Shown here: positions 1 to 7,292 of the stretch, piece by piece
Layout: each line of letters begins with the position of its first letter
Position numbering within the stretch: position 1 is the first letter of the stretch
Origin: CALSPH01 sp041690035
Lineage (GTDB): Bacteria > Bacteroidota > Bacteroidia > NS11-12g > UBA955
DNA length: 22,046 nucleotides
Direction of reading: 5' to 3'
NCBI GenBank assembly: GCA_041690035.1
Contig: JBDNFC010000121.1
Coordinates: 1 to 22,046 of the forward strand
Position numbers and translations under genes: made by a program
Notes under the pieces: generated by a model
The model's database searches: none
The model's input: the letters and a program-made list of their open reading frames with translations, nothing else
Told to the model about the DNA's origin: nothing

Positions 1-429
1 ACACAAGATGTAAATAAGCTTGGATTTAAAGATGATGTAGTGGAAGTGAAGAACGGATATGGAAGAAATTTCCTAATTCCTCAGAGTATGGCAAAATTAG
101 CTACCCCTGGAAATTTAAAAATGCTGAGTGAAGACATTCGCCAAAAAGAGTTTAAACAAGAGAAAATTAAGAAAGATGCAGATGCTTTGGCCACTAAAAT
201 GAAAGATCTTAAAGTGGTGCTTAAAACAAAAGCTGGCGCAACAGGCAAAATTTTTGGATCCATAACACCACTTCAATTGGCTAATAGCTTAAAAGAATTG
301 GGCTATGAAATAGATAGGAGAAAAATTGTTTTTTCTGAAGAAATAAAAAATATTGGAGAATACAAAGCCACAATAAATCTACATCGTGAAACCAGCATAG
401 AAGTTGAATTGAGCGTTGTTTCTGAATAA
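1..429 (+). CDS. rplI: 50S ribosomal protein L9, 5'-truncated
   Basis: Ribosomal protein L9, which binds 23S rRNA in the large subunit. The reading frame is open from base 1 and already reads TQDVNKLGFKDDVVEVKNGY, the usual L9 N-terminal domain, so the true start lies just before the window. 142 residues are visible; the family is usually about 147-150, so only about five are missing. The GRNFLIP motif near residue 21 is the L9 hallmark. A charged central helix follows (about residues 45-70), then the C-terminal domain with the TGKIFGSIT stretch. The GTG at 40 is an internal codon, not the start. In Bacteroidota rplI normally ends an rpsF-rpsR-rplI operon, and the strong terminator right after it fits a last gene. 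Identity is very secure. Confidence 0.96.
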   Translation, partial: TQDVNKLGFKDDVVEVKNGYGRNFLIPQSMAKLATPGNLKMLSEDIRQKEFKQEKIKKDADALATKMKDLKVVLKTKAGATGKIFGSITPLQLANSLKELGYEIDRRKIVFSEEIKNIGEYKATINLHRETSIEVELSVVSE

Positions 430-444
430 ATTAATTTAGAATTT

Positions 445-482
445 AAAAAAAATGCCTCTGATAAATCAGAGGCATTTTTTTT
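445..482 (+). terminator. Strong rho-independent terminator after rplI
   Basis: A perfect inverted repeat TGCCTCTGA (453-461), loop TAAA (462-465), TCAGAGGCA (466-474). It is preceded by eight A (445-452) and followed by eight T (475-482), so the pairing can extend to 17 bp. It starts 15 nt after the rplI stop. The flanking A and T runs mean it could in principle work from either side, but the only nearby gene reading into it is rplI. Confidence 0.9.
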
Positions 483-498
483 ATAAAAATATTTTTAT
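483..498. repeat. 16-bp perfect AT palindrome
   Basis: ATAAAAAT followed directly by ATTTTTAT, right after the T-run of the rplI terminator. It could be a protein-binding site or a chance product of AT-rich sequence. No function can be assigned. Confidence 0.3.
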
Positions 499-616
499 GA
501 AATATACAAACCTATTAAGGGTATAAAAAATCTTACTCCTTAGCTGTTTGGTATAAAACTTTTAGCAGTGTGATATTTTAATAATATTTAAGCGTTCACT
601 ATATTATTTATTGTAT

Positions 617-624
617 TAAATTTG
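617..624 (+). promoter_or_regulatory. Candidate -7 box (TAAATTTG) for the small unknown gene
   Basis: TAAATTTG matches the Bacteroidota -7 consensus TAnnTTTG and is followed by CAG, as in the secA box (14851-14858). It lies 9 nt before the ATG at 634, so a transcript would be nearly leaderless. I see no good -33 TTG at the expected distance, so this is tentative. Confidence 0.35.
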
Positions 625-633
625 CAGATATTT

Positions 634-1119
634 ATGAATAAGACCCCTAGCATTGCCGTGCTAAAAAAAGAGTTAAGCTATAGAAGCGAACAAGAAATCA
701 TAGATTTTTGTGTCACTTTAATAAAATTTAATAGGGAAAATAAAGAACTTTTAAATTACTTACTCATTGATGAGGTCGAGAAAGAAGTGTTTTTAAATGA
801 AATAAAAATAACTATTTCTGCCAATTTTTTAGATATTAATTTTAGGAGCTATCATATTTTAAGAAAATCTGTTCGCAAAATTCTTAAATTAACAAAAAAG
901 TACATAAAATTAATAAACGAACCTATAAAAGAATTAACCCTTCTTATCCATTTTAATCAAGAGTTGATTAGTTGTTTACCCAAATTGAAAAATTACCCTT
1001 CAATTGAAAATTATTTTATAAGTAATATCAAAAAAATGGAATCTATTGTGGCTAAACTTCACCCTGATTTACACTATGATTATATCAACGATATTAATGA
1101 ATTGAAAATCAAATTATAA
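634..1119 (+). CDS. Conserved-looking helical protein of unknown function
   Basis: A 161-residue protein that I cannot assign to a named family. I chose the ATG at 634; a TTG at 622 is in frame but lies inside the promoter-like box. There is no signal peptide and no membrane segment. The protein looks all-alpha and basic, with many Lys, Leu, Ile and Asn. It starts with PSIAVLKKEL, followed by a NRENKELLNYLL segment (about residues 35-46), then RSYHILRKSVRKILKLTKKY (about 73-92). From memory, short proteins with this NKELL...KKS.RKILR layout occur in other Bacteroidota as hypotheticals, but I could not check that. The gene stands alone: a terminator separates it from rplI and it faces the secreted NHL/PKD gene 39 nt away. 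It is probably a cytosolic adaptor or nucleic-acid-associated protein; that is a guess from charge only. Confidence 0.75.
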   Translation: MNKTPSIAVLKKELSYRSEQEIIDFCVTLIKFNRENKELLNYLLIDEVEKEVFLNEIKITISANFLDINFRSYHILRKSVRKILKLTKKYIKLINEPIKELTLLIHFNQELISCLPKLKNYPSIENYFISNIKKMESIVAKLHPDLHYDYINDINELKIKL

Positions 1120-1158
1120 ATTTACAATTTAGTTTAAAATTTAGGAAAGCACTTTATT

Positions 1159-3000
1159 TTAGTTTTTAACAAACTTAAATGTACCACTTAATCCGCTATT
1201 GCTAGCCAATACAACACTGTAAATCCCATTGCTTAAGAAAGCAACATCCATTTTGTTTTCTGCTAAAGTACCTGTGGCAATAGCCAAACCATTTAAGTTA
1301 TAAATAGTATAGGTCTTAAAAGAATTGCTATTTACAATATTAATTTCAGATTCTGTAGGGTTTGGGTATGCAACAACGGGCATTGTGTTCAATTTTTCTA
1401 ATGAAGTAAGTGTAATATTTATGTGTTCCACCTTGTTGCTAACATTAGCTCCAAATGCATTAGTTGCTGTTAATTTTATGGTATATTTTCCGCTATTTGC
1501 AAACGCCATTACTGGGTGTTTTGAATTAGCTGTGGTGCTATTTTTGAATGAAACACCTGCAGATGGTGTAATTTCCCATAGCCAACTTGTTGGTGTATTA
1601 GCGCTTAAATCTAGAAAACTAACATTAGTGTTTATAACAGTAACAACCTTATCTGCCTCAAAATTTGCAACAGGTATTTGATTAATAGAAGATACATTAA
1701 TATATCCTACCTGATTTTTTGTTACCACTCCACCAGTGTAGGTATAAGTTAGCTTTACAGCATAACTTCCAGTTTGGGTAAATTCTAATTTTACAGCATC
1801 ACTAGTCAGTGTGGTTCCAGCAACCAAAGTATAGTTTGCAGGTGTGATAGACCAAACCTTACTGCCAGACTTATTGGTAGTTAAATCAGTTAGGGTTACC
1901 ACTTGACCAACTGTAGCGCTCAATGGGTTACCTACAAAATCTACATTAGGTGCAGCATCTAAAGATAATCTTTTTACAATTCCGTAAGTATTATCTAAGA
2001 TGTAAAGTACATTTTCAGATTTAGAAAAAACCAAATTTCTTAAATCTCCAAATCTTGTTTGAGCATATGTTCCTGCGGTGCTGTCGGGTGTGGCATTTGA
2101 TCCTGCAACAATTGTAGTTACATTATTTTCATGTTTTTTTAGTTCTCTGCTATCTGTAATAAAAATAATTCCATTTGTATAAGCAACATCTCTAGGCCCA
2201 ATCAAATTACTCACTAATGTTGTTACAGCTAGTGTAGTAAGGTTTAATTGTTTTACTTTTCCGTTAAATAAGTCGCAAAAAAGAATATTGTTTTCGTCTT
2301 TTTTGCACATCCCAGCAGGCACATCAAGCAAGGCAGCTGTTCCAATACCATTTGCATCTCCGCTAATGCCTGCAGTGCTTCCAGCAACTGTAGTAAGTTG
2401 TCCGCCAGAGATTTTTCTAATGTTATTTGCATTATCGTCTGATACATACATATCTCCATTTGCCATAATAACGATATCGTAAGGTCCTTTAAATTTTGCT
2501 GTTAATGCAGTACCGTCATTTAGCCCATCTGAATTTGGCACTCCTGCCACCAAACTATTTAATTGAGTATTGCTAACATTTATAAATGGAGATATTTTTC
2601 TAATCACATAATTTCCATAATCACATACGAAAATTTCATTGGTTATCGGATTTACATCTATGCCTCTAGGTTCAGAAAAACGACCTTGTATCCCGTTCGC
2701 AATATTATAGCCAGACGAAAAGGTTGGGTTACCTGCTCCGCCTGCTCTGCCTCTTAAATTGCCATTGTCTATTATCATTATTCTGTTCCAATGACTAAAT
2801 AATATTTTGCCTGTTGTATCTATTCCTATTCCTTCAGGTAAATTTAAGTACGCTTCTTTCAGACCTGTATTTTGTTGTGTTGTAAACTTATCATTTAATA
2901 GATTTAAGTAGCCTATGCCTGCATAATTTGTAGAAACTTGCCCAATTACACTAAAAGTAATGCTTGCAAAAAATAGGAAGGTAGTAATTTGTTTTTTCAT
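1159..3000 (-). CDS. Secreted NHL-propeller/PKD protein with T9SS sorting domain
   Basis: A 613-residue exported protein. A signal peptide covers residues 1-20 (MKK, then a hydrophobic stretch ending SVIGQ). About six NHL-like beta-propeller blades follow between residues 50 and 347; the clearest are at 110-136 (PRGIDVNP, then FVCDYGNYVIRKI) and 172-197 (YVSDDNANNIRKI). Two PKD-like immunoglobulin-fold domains follow at about 350-436 and 443-531; the second is the more typical (WLWEITPS, SGKYTIKLTATNAFG). A type A T9SS C-terminal domain runs from about 541 to 613, with AYPNPTESEINI, YNLNGLAI and LSNGIYSVVL. The protein should cross the outer membrane by T9SS and be anchored or released. Its ATG lies only 5 nt after the purC stop, so it is probably co-transcribed with purC. 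The ligand of the propeller is unknown. The domain calls are solid; the biological role is not. Confidence 0.93.
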   Translation of the reverse strand: MKKQITTFLFFASITFSVIGQVSTNYAGIGYLNLLNDKFTTQQNTGLKEAYLNLPEGIGIDTTGKILFSHWNRIMIIDNGNLRGRAGGAGNPTFSSGYNIANGIQGRFSEPRGIDVNPITNEIFVCDYGNYVIRKISPFINVSNTQLNSLVAGVPNSDGLNDGTALTAKFKGPYDIVIMANGDMYVSDDNANNIRKISGGQLTTVAGSTAGISGDANGIGTAALLDVPAGMCKKDENNILFCDLFNGKVKQLNLTTLAVTTLVSNLIGPRDVAYTNGIIFITDSRELKKHENNVTTIVAGSNATPDSTAGTYAQTRFGDLRNLVFSKSENVLYILDNTYGIVKRLSLDAAPNVDFVGNPLSATVGQVVTLTDLTTNKSGSKVWSITPANYTLVAGTTLTSDAVKLEFTQTGSYAVKLTYTYTGGVVTKNQVGYINVSSINQIPVANFEADKVVTVINTNVSFLDLSANTPTSWLWEITPSAGVSFKNSTTANSKHPVMAFANSGKYTIKLTATNAFGANVSNKVEHINITLTSLEKLNTMPVVAYPNPTESEINIVNSNSFKTYTIYNLNGLAIATGTLAENKMDVAFLSNGIYSVVLASNSGLSGTFKFVKN

Positions 3001-3005
3001 TTTTC

Positions 3006-3953
3006 TTATATTTTATTTAGATATTTTAATATATTATTCTCAATACTTTTTTCAATATTATTATAATTTCTCGGAATAAATTTAATACCTAAAATTGAAT
3101 TATATAAATTTTTATATTTATTTGAAATAATTTCAATAATTGCTTGAGTCATTTCTGGTGTTTTTTGACCAACTAAGCCTTTAAATCCATTTTCCATTAG
3201 CCAAATTCTTACAAACTCTTTAGATAATTGCTCTTGAGGAATTCCTTCAAATTGTTTTTTTTCATACAGATCTGCATAAAAATAGCGAGAGGAGTCTGGG
3301 GTATGAATTTCATCCATCAAGGTAAGTTTATTATTAAGCAATCCAAATTCATATTTAGTATCCACAAGTATTAAGTTTTGTTTAAGCGCGAATTGTGTTC
3401 CAAACTCAAACAGAGAAAGGCTTATCTTGCATAATTCTTGCCAAATACCAATGCTAACTATACCTTGTTTTAAAATTTCTTCTTCAGATATGTCCATGTC
3501 ATGTCCTTCATCTGCCTTAGTGCTTGGTGTGATAATTGGAGTGGGTAATTTGTCGTTTTCTTTTAATCCCTCTGGCAATTTAACCCCGCAGAGCACTCTT
3601 CCTCCATCAGCATAAGTGCGCCATGCATGTCCACTCAAATATCCTCTCACCACCATTTCTAATTTAATGGGCTCACAAAGATAACCAATGCTCACATGCG
3701 GATCTGGGCTAGCAATTAACCAATTAGGAACAATATTTTTCGTTTTTTCTAAAAAATGGAGTGCAATTTGATTTAACACTTGCCCCTTAAAAGGAATTGA
3801 TTTTGGCAACACAACATCAAAGGCACTAATTCTGTCGCTTGCTATCATAACCAAAAATTTATTATTTATAGTATATACATCTCTTACCTTGCCTTTATAA
3901 AAAGCTGTCTGATTTGGTAAATCAAAATTAGTTTGACTTAGTGCTTGATTCAT
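3006..3953 (-). CDS. purC: Phosphoribosylaminoimidazole-succinocarboxamide synthase (SAICAR synthase)
   Basis: Cytosolic purine biosynthesis enzyme: joins CAIR and aspartate using ATP to make SAICAR. It is 315 residues, the long bacterial form close to the eukaryotic size. Visible family motifs are YKGKVRDVY (residues 19-27), the nucleotide-binding SDRISAFDVVLP, LEMVVRGYLSGHAWRTY, TPIITPSTKADEGHD, DTKYEFG and LTLMDEIHTPDSSRY. The ATG at 3953 overlaps the phoH stop in an ATGA arrangement, which points to translational coupling. The C-terminal 40 residues (after GLVGQKTPEM) are Lys/Asn/Ile-rich and less conserved. The other purine gene in the window, purD, is 9.5 kb away in a separate unit. Identity is secure. 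Confidence 0.97.
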   Translation of the reverse strand: MNQALSQTNFDLPNQTAFYKGKVRDVYTINNKFLVMIASDRISAFDVVLPKSIPFKGQVLNQIALHFLEKTKNIVPNWLIASPDPHVSIGYLCEPIKLEMVVRGYLSGHAWRTYADGGRVLCGVKLPEGLKENDKLPTPIITPSTKADEGHDMDISEEEILKQGIVSIGIWQELCKISLSLFEFGTQFALKQNLILVDTKYEFGLLNNKLTLMDEIHTPDSSRYFYADLYEKKQFEGIPQEQLSKEFVRIWLMENGFKGLVGQKTPEMTQAIIEIISNKYKNLYNSILGIKFIPRNYNNIEKSIENNILKYLNKI

Positions 3954-4912
3954 TTTTCTTCCTCTTTTTGATAGGCAACGATTATACTTTTTACCAATTT
4001 ATGTCTTACCACGTCTTCGATAGTTAGGTATACCCAAGATATGCCTTTGATATTTTTTAATATTTTTGATGCTTGCAATAAACCAGACAAATGGCTTTTT
4101 GGCAGGTCAATTTGCGATAAATCACCTGTAATAATCATTTTAGCATTTGGCCCCATTCGTGTTAAAAACATTTTTAATTGCAGCTGCGTACTGTTTTGCG
4201 CTTCATCTAGTATAACATAGCAATTATCTAATGTTCGGCCGCGCATAAAAGCCATAGGAGCAATCTCTATAACCCGTGTTTCTAAATAATTTTTTAATGT
4301 TTCTGCAGGAATCATATCTTCTAAAGCATCATATAACGGCCTTAAATAAGGGTCTATTTTTTCTTTTAAATCTCCTGGTAAAAAACCTAAATTTTCTCCT
4401 GCTTCTACTGCTGGCCGAGTCAAAATAATGCGTTTCACCTCCTTGTTGCGCAGCGCCCTAACTGCAAGTGCCACTGCAGTATAAGTTTTTCCGGTACCTG
4501 CAGGTCCTATAGCAAAAATAATATCATTTTTAATAATTTCATCTACAAGTGCCTGCTGATTTATAGTTCTTGCCCTTATTACTTTTGCATTATTCCCATA
4601 AAGTATAATGTTGTTTGGGGTATCATTTCCTGTTTTTAAATCTGTTGATTGAAGCTCCAGGTTGCTTTCAAATATTTTTGCTAATATTTGATCATCAATT
4701 TCCATTTTTCTACTTGCATAGTCAATTAGTAAATCAAATTTAAGTGCAAATGTTTTTATTTCATTTTCATTACCTATTAATTTTAATTCGTTGCCTCTAG
4801 CAATTATTTTTAATTTAGGAAAACGTGCTTTTATGTAATCAATGTTCTTATTGTTTACACCAAATAAAAATTGAGGATTTATATGTTCTACGGTAATAAG
4901 TTTTTCTAACAA
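3950..4912 (-). CDS. phoH: PhoH-like ATPase
   Basis: A cytosolic PhoH-family P-loop ATPase, related to the PIN-less PhoH/YbeZ group linked to ribosome and RNA quality control. With a TTG start at 4912 it has 320 residues, the normal family size. The N-terminal small domain has EHINPQFLFGVNNKNIDYIK. Walker A is GPAGTGKT at 136-143. Then come LTRPAVEAGENLGFLPGD (164-181), the DPYLRPLYDAL segment, Walker B YVILDEAQN (232-240) and MIITGDLSQIDLP (259-271). The frame is open up to 4987, but that start would lie upstream of a good promoter candidate (-33 TTTG and -7 TATTTTCG at 4988-4958) and inside the divergent gene, so 4912 is preferred. No ATG is available near the N-terminus. It overlaps purC by 4 nt. 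Confidence 0.93.
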   Translation of the reverse strand: MLEKLITVEHINPQFLFGVNNKNIDYIKARFPKLKIIARGNELKLIGNENEIKTFALKFDLLIDYASRKMEIDDQILAKIFESNLELQSTDLKTGNDTPNNIILYGNNAKVIRARTINQQALVDEIIKNDIIFAIGPAGTGKTYTAVALAVRALRNKEVKRIILTRPAVEAGENLGFLPGDLKEKIDPYLRPLYDALEDMIPAETLKNYLETRVIEIAPMAFMRGRTLDNCYVILDEAQNSTQLQLKMFLTRMGPNAKMIITGDLSQIDLPKSHLSGLLQASKILKNIKGISWVYLTIEDVVRHKLVKSIIVAYQKEEEK

Positions 4913-4945
4913 GTTAATTTTAATTTTATTATTGAATATTGATGC

Positions 4946-4953
4946 TAAATTTG
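4946..4953 (+). promoter_or_regulatory. Candidate -7 box (TAAATTTG) for the DUF62-family gene
   Basis: An exact TAnnTTTG match, 26 nt before the preferred TTG start at 4980. It sits back to back with the phoH promoter candidate, so the two units may share regulation. No clear -33 TTG is visible at the usual spacing. Confidence 0.35.
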
Positions 4954-4957
4954 CGTA

Positions 4958-4988
4958 CGAAAATAAACTTTTTTTACACTTGCACAAA
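4958..4988 (-). promoter_or_regulatory. Candidate phoH-purC operon promoter
   Basis: On the minus strand a -33 TTTG (4988-4985) is followed 19 nt later by TATTTTCG (4965-4958), one mismatch from TAnnTTTG. Transcription would start near 4951, giving a leader of about 39 nt before the TTG start at 4912. It overlaps the 5' end of the divergent gene. Confidence 0.4.
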
Positions 4989-5729
4989 CTTGTTTTATTA
5001 ACCGATAGTGGATATGGTGGAGTTGAGCAATCATTTATAAAATCGCTTTTTGTAAATGAATGCCCAAATTATCAATTGATTGAGCTTTCTCATAGCCTTC
5101 AATCTTATGATATTGTGGATGCTTATTTTTACCTAAAAATGGTTCACAACTCTTTTCCAGCGCTAACAGTTTTTCTAATTCTTGTAGGAGATACCACCTC
5201 TAATGTCGCTGATTTTGTAGCTGTATCGATGGATGAAAAAATATTTATAGCACCAAATAATGGCTTGTTGCCTTTGTTTTTAAATAATAATCAACCCAAT
5301 TGCTACAGCTTATCTACCAATGTTTCATTAAAAGATTTATTTAATAAAATTAATTTTTTAAACCCTAGTTTAGAGCCCAATTGGCCATTATTGCCAAACC
5401 CTGAATATAAAATTATTGAGCGCACACAATATGTTGATGATGCTATTATAGCGCCAATTATCGGGATTGATAATTTTGGCAGCTGCTATTTAGAAATTGA
5501 TAAAAAGGATTTTTTTGATTTTATGGGTACTCAAAAATACACTATTAGATTGCGCAGAGATGAGGTAATTTATAAGATATTACCAGATAGAAAACATATT
5601 AGTCCTGGAGACACAGGGGCATATTTTCATGAAAACAAATCTTTTTTAGTTATTACAATGATGCAGAGCAACTTGGCAAAACTTTTTGGATTAATTAGAG
5701 GAAAGAAAATAATCATTACAAAAATATAA
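4980..5729 (+). CDS. Divergent SAM hydroxide adenosyltransferase (DUF62) family protein
   Basis: A 249-residue cytosolic protein of the DUF62 / SAM-dependent chlorinase-fluorinase-like family, whose typical members hydrolyse S-adenosylmethionine to adenosine and methionine. The TTG at 4980 puts Met seven residues before LTDSG, matching the usual N-terminus (consensus LTDFG); the frame is open back to 4932. Retained features are Asp9 in LTDSG, IELSHSLQSYDIVDA (34-48), FIAPNNGLLPLF (89-100), GIDNFG (162-167, family DxFGN) and the C-terminal NLAKLFGL. Not retained: the VDPGVGT.R motif is replaced by LVGDTTSNVAD, the usual H-G-R-D segment is not visible, and FGN has become FGS. By eye the Asp-Arg-His triad is therefore missing, and activity may be lost or changed. 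The next gene starts 2 nt later, so the two are surely co-transcribed. Confidence 0.82.
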   Translation: MHKLVLLTDSGYGGVEQSFIKSLFVNECPNYQLIELSHSLQSYDIVDAYFYLKMVHNSFPALTVFLILVGDTTSNVADFVAVSMDEKIFIAPNNGLLPLFLNNNQPNCYSLSTNVSLKDLFNKINFLNPSLEPNWPLLPNPEYKIIERTQYVDDAIIAPIIGIDNFGSCYLEIDKKDFFDFMGTQKYTIRLRRDEVIYKILPDRKHISPGDTGAYFHENKSFLVITMMQSNLAKLFGLIRGKKIIITKI

Positions 5730-5731
5730 TT

Positions 5732-6028
5732 ATGATAAGCAGAATAGTAAAACTTTTTTTTGAAGAAGATAATATTATAACATTTTTAACACTTTTTGAA
5801 AATACCAAGCAAGATATAAGAAATTTTGACGGCTGTGAGCATCTTCAACTTTTGCGTCATCAAGAGATAAAGCATGTTTTATATACCTATTCTATTTGGA
5901 AATCAGAGCATGATTTGAATAATTATAGAAAAAGTGTTCTATTCAGAAATACTTGGTCACAAACCAAAGTTTTATTCTCAGAAAGACCCATTGTTTATAC
6001 CCTAGATCAAATCGATTGGGTTAAATAA
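5732..6028 (+). CDS. ABM-fold (antibiotic biosynthesis monooxygenase-like) small protein
   Basis: A 98-residue cytosolic protein of the dimeric alpha/beta-barrel (ABM) superfamily. The N-terminal strand MISRIVKLFFEED leads into helix NIITFLTLFENTKQDIRNFDG, then the strand CEHLQLLRHQEIKHVLYTYSIWKS, the short helix HDLNNYRKSVLFRNTWSQTKVLFS and a C-terminal strand. This is the standard layout with a conserved Trp in YSIWKSEHDLNNYR. Members include quinol monooxygenases and haem-degrading enzymes, but many have no known substrate, and no cofactor site can be read from this sequence. Its ATG is 2 nt after the stop of the DUF62-family gene. I recall similar DUF62-ABM pairs next to phoH in other Bacteroidota, so the pairing may be functional; this is unverified. 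Confidence 0.8.
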   Translation: MISRIVKLFFEEDNIITFLTLFENTKQDIRNFDGCEHLQLLRHQEIKHVLYTYSIWKSEHDLNNYRKSVLFRNTWSQTKVLFSERPIVYTLDQIDWVK

Positions 6029-6082
6029 TTTAAAATTACAAAAGCATGAAATTACTAGATTTTAAAAATTCAAATATTGGCG

Positions 6083-6090
6083 TACATTTG
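6083..6090 (+). promoter_or_regulatory. Candidate -7 box (TACATTTG) for the dehydrogenase gene
   Basis: A TAnnTTTG match 20 nt before the ATG at 6111, in an 82-bp gap after the ABM gene. The -33 element is weak (TTTT/TTTA near 6060-6064). It suggests the dehydrogenase has its own promoter. Confidence 0.4.
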
Positions 6091-6110
6091 CATAACTATT
6101 AATACAAAAT

Positions 6111-7211
6111 ATGATAACAGCTGCAGAAAAAATTAGTCACACCTCTTTTAACTTGTTTAGTGACATAGAATCTAATAATCATGAGCAATTAGTGATGTGT
6201 CACGATAAGGCTTCTGGTTTAAAAGCCATTATTGCGATACACAACACTGTTTTAGGCCCTGGATTAGGTGGCACTAGAATGTGGGCTTATGCAAAAGAGG
6301 CAGATGCCATAAAGGATGCTTTGCGCTTGTCTAGAGGAATGACTTATAAAGCATCAATAAGTGGTTTAAATCTTGGGGGAGCCAAAGCAGTAATTATTGG
6401 AGATTCAAAAACTCAAAAATCCGAAGCACTGATGAGAAAGTTTGGTAGATTTGTAGAAAATTTGAATGGTAAATATATCACCGCAGAAGATGTAGGCACT
6501 ACCACCAAAGATATGGAATATGTAAACATGGAGACAGACCATGTAGTGGGATTGCCCGAATCTATGGGAGGGGGAGGAGACCCCAGTCCCGTTACAGCTT
6601 ATGGGGTATATATGGGAATGAAAGCTGCCGCAAAAAAAGCCTACGGAAGTGATAGTTTAAGCGGTAAATCGATCGCTGTGCAAGGCATCGGTAAGGTCGG
6701 CTATCATTTAGTAGAATATCTGGCAAAAGAAAATGCCAATATATATGTTACTGATATTTATGATGCGGGTATAAAAGCTGCTGTAGATAATTATAAAGCT
6801 ATTGCTGTAACCGCTGATGATATATATTCACTCGATGTAGATATTTTCTCGCCTTGTGCAATGGGTGCAATTTTAAATACTGAAAATATTAATAAACTAA
6901 AGTGCAATATTATAGCAGGTGCTGCAAATAATCAATTGGCAGAAGATATTTTACATGGAAATATGTGTATGGAAAAAGGTATTTTGTATGCCCCTGATTT
7001 TCTTATTAATGCAGGAGGATTAATTAATGTATACAGTGAGTATAACGGATATGTTAGAGAAATTGCAATGGCACAAACAGAAAATATTTATAATACAACC
7101 ACAGATATTTTTAATCATGCTGCGCTAGGAAAAGTAAATACTCAGATTGCCGCCATTCAGCTTGCTGAAAAAAGAATTGCAGATATTCTTAGTGTGCAAT
7201 CTACCTATTAA
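6111..7211 (+). CDS. Leucine dehydrogenase-type Glu/Leu/Phe/Val dehydrogenase
   Basis: An NAD-dependent amino-acid dehydrogenase that reversibly deaminates branched-chain amino acids to 2-oxo acids. It is 366 residues, as in leucine dehydrogenases. GPGLGGTRMW (49-58) is the glycine-rich substrate loop. Lys80 in GMTYK and Lys92 in LGGAK correspond to the substrate-binding and catalytic lysines. The AEDVGT motif (125-130) carries the catalytic Asp127. The Rossmann domain starts at IAVQGIGKVG (188-197), with an acidic residue in VTDIYD that favours NAD. The C-terminal NAGGLINVYSEYNGY (about 302-316) is typical. Substrate preference (Leu, Val or Phe) cannot be fixed by eye, though the short N-terminus and motif wording fit leucine dehydrogenase. 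It likely supplies precursors for the branched fatty acids common in this phylum; that is inference. Confidence 0.93.
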   Translation: MITAAEKISHTSFNLFSDIESNNHEQLVMCHDKASGLKAIIAIHNTVLGPGLGGTRMWAYAKEADAIKDALRLSRGMTYKASISGLNLGGAKAVIIGDSKTQKSEALMRKFGRFVENLNGKYITAEDVGTTTKDMEYVNMETDHVVGLPESMGGGGDPSPVTAYGVYMGMKAAAKKAYGSDSLSGKSIAVQGIGKVGYHLVEYLAKENANIYVTDIYDAGIKAAVDNYKAIAVTADDIYSLDVDIFSPCAMGAILNTENINKLKCNIIAGAANNQLAEDILHGNMCMEKGILYAPDFLINAGGLINVYSEYNGYVREIAMAQTENIYNTTTDIFNHAALGKVNTQIAAIQLAEKRIADILSVQSTY

Positions 7212-7221
7212 TGATTTAATT

Positions 7222-7254
7222 GGCAATGGAGCAAATGCAATTTGCTTCTCTGCC
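7222..7254 (+). terminator. Hairpin after the dehydrogenase gene, possible terminator or attenuator
   Basis: GGCA (7222-7225) pairs with TGCC (7251-7254), and an inner stem AGCAAAT (7230-7236), loop GCA, ATTTGCT (7240-7246) is perfect. G-C and G-U pairs help bridge the two. No T-run follows (ATACTTTA), so it is not a classic terminator. It could be an mRNA 3'-end stabiliser or allow partial read-through into the next gene. Confidence 0.35.
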
Positions 7255-7292
7255 ATACTTTATTGAGTTATAAATAATATGAAATAATAATT

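Noticed and set aside
40..429. rplI starting at the GTG at position 40
   Set aside because: The upstream codons continue the L9 sequence to the window edge, so this GTG is internal.
1120..1158. Bidirectional terminator between the unknown gene and the NHL/PKD gene
   Set aside because: The 39 bp are AT-rich but I could not find a stem with a T-run.
1325..1681. 118-codon plus-strand open frame inside the NHL/PKD gene
   Set aside because: It lies antisense to the PKD and sorting domains, which read well on the other strand; no homologous motif or promoter-like box.
4913..4987. Longer N-termini for phoH (TTG at 4987) and the DUF62-family gene (TTG at 4932)
   Set aside because: They would overlap each other and run through both promoter candidates, and the added residues do not match either family. 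Starts at 4912 and 4980 give normal N-termini.
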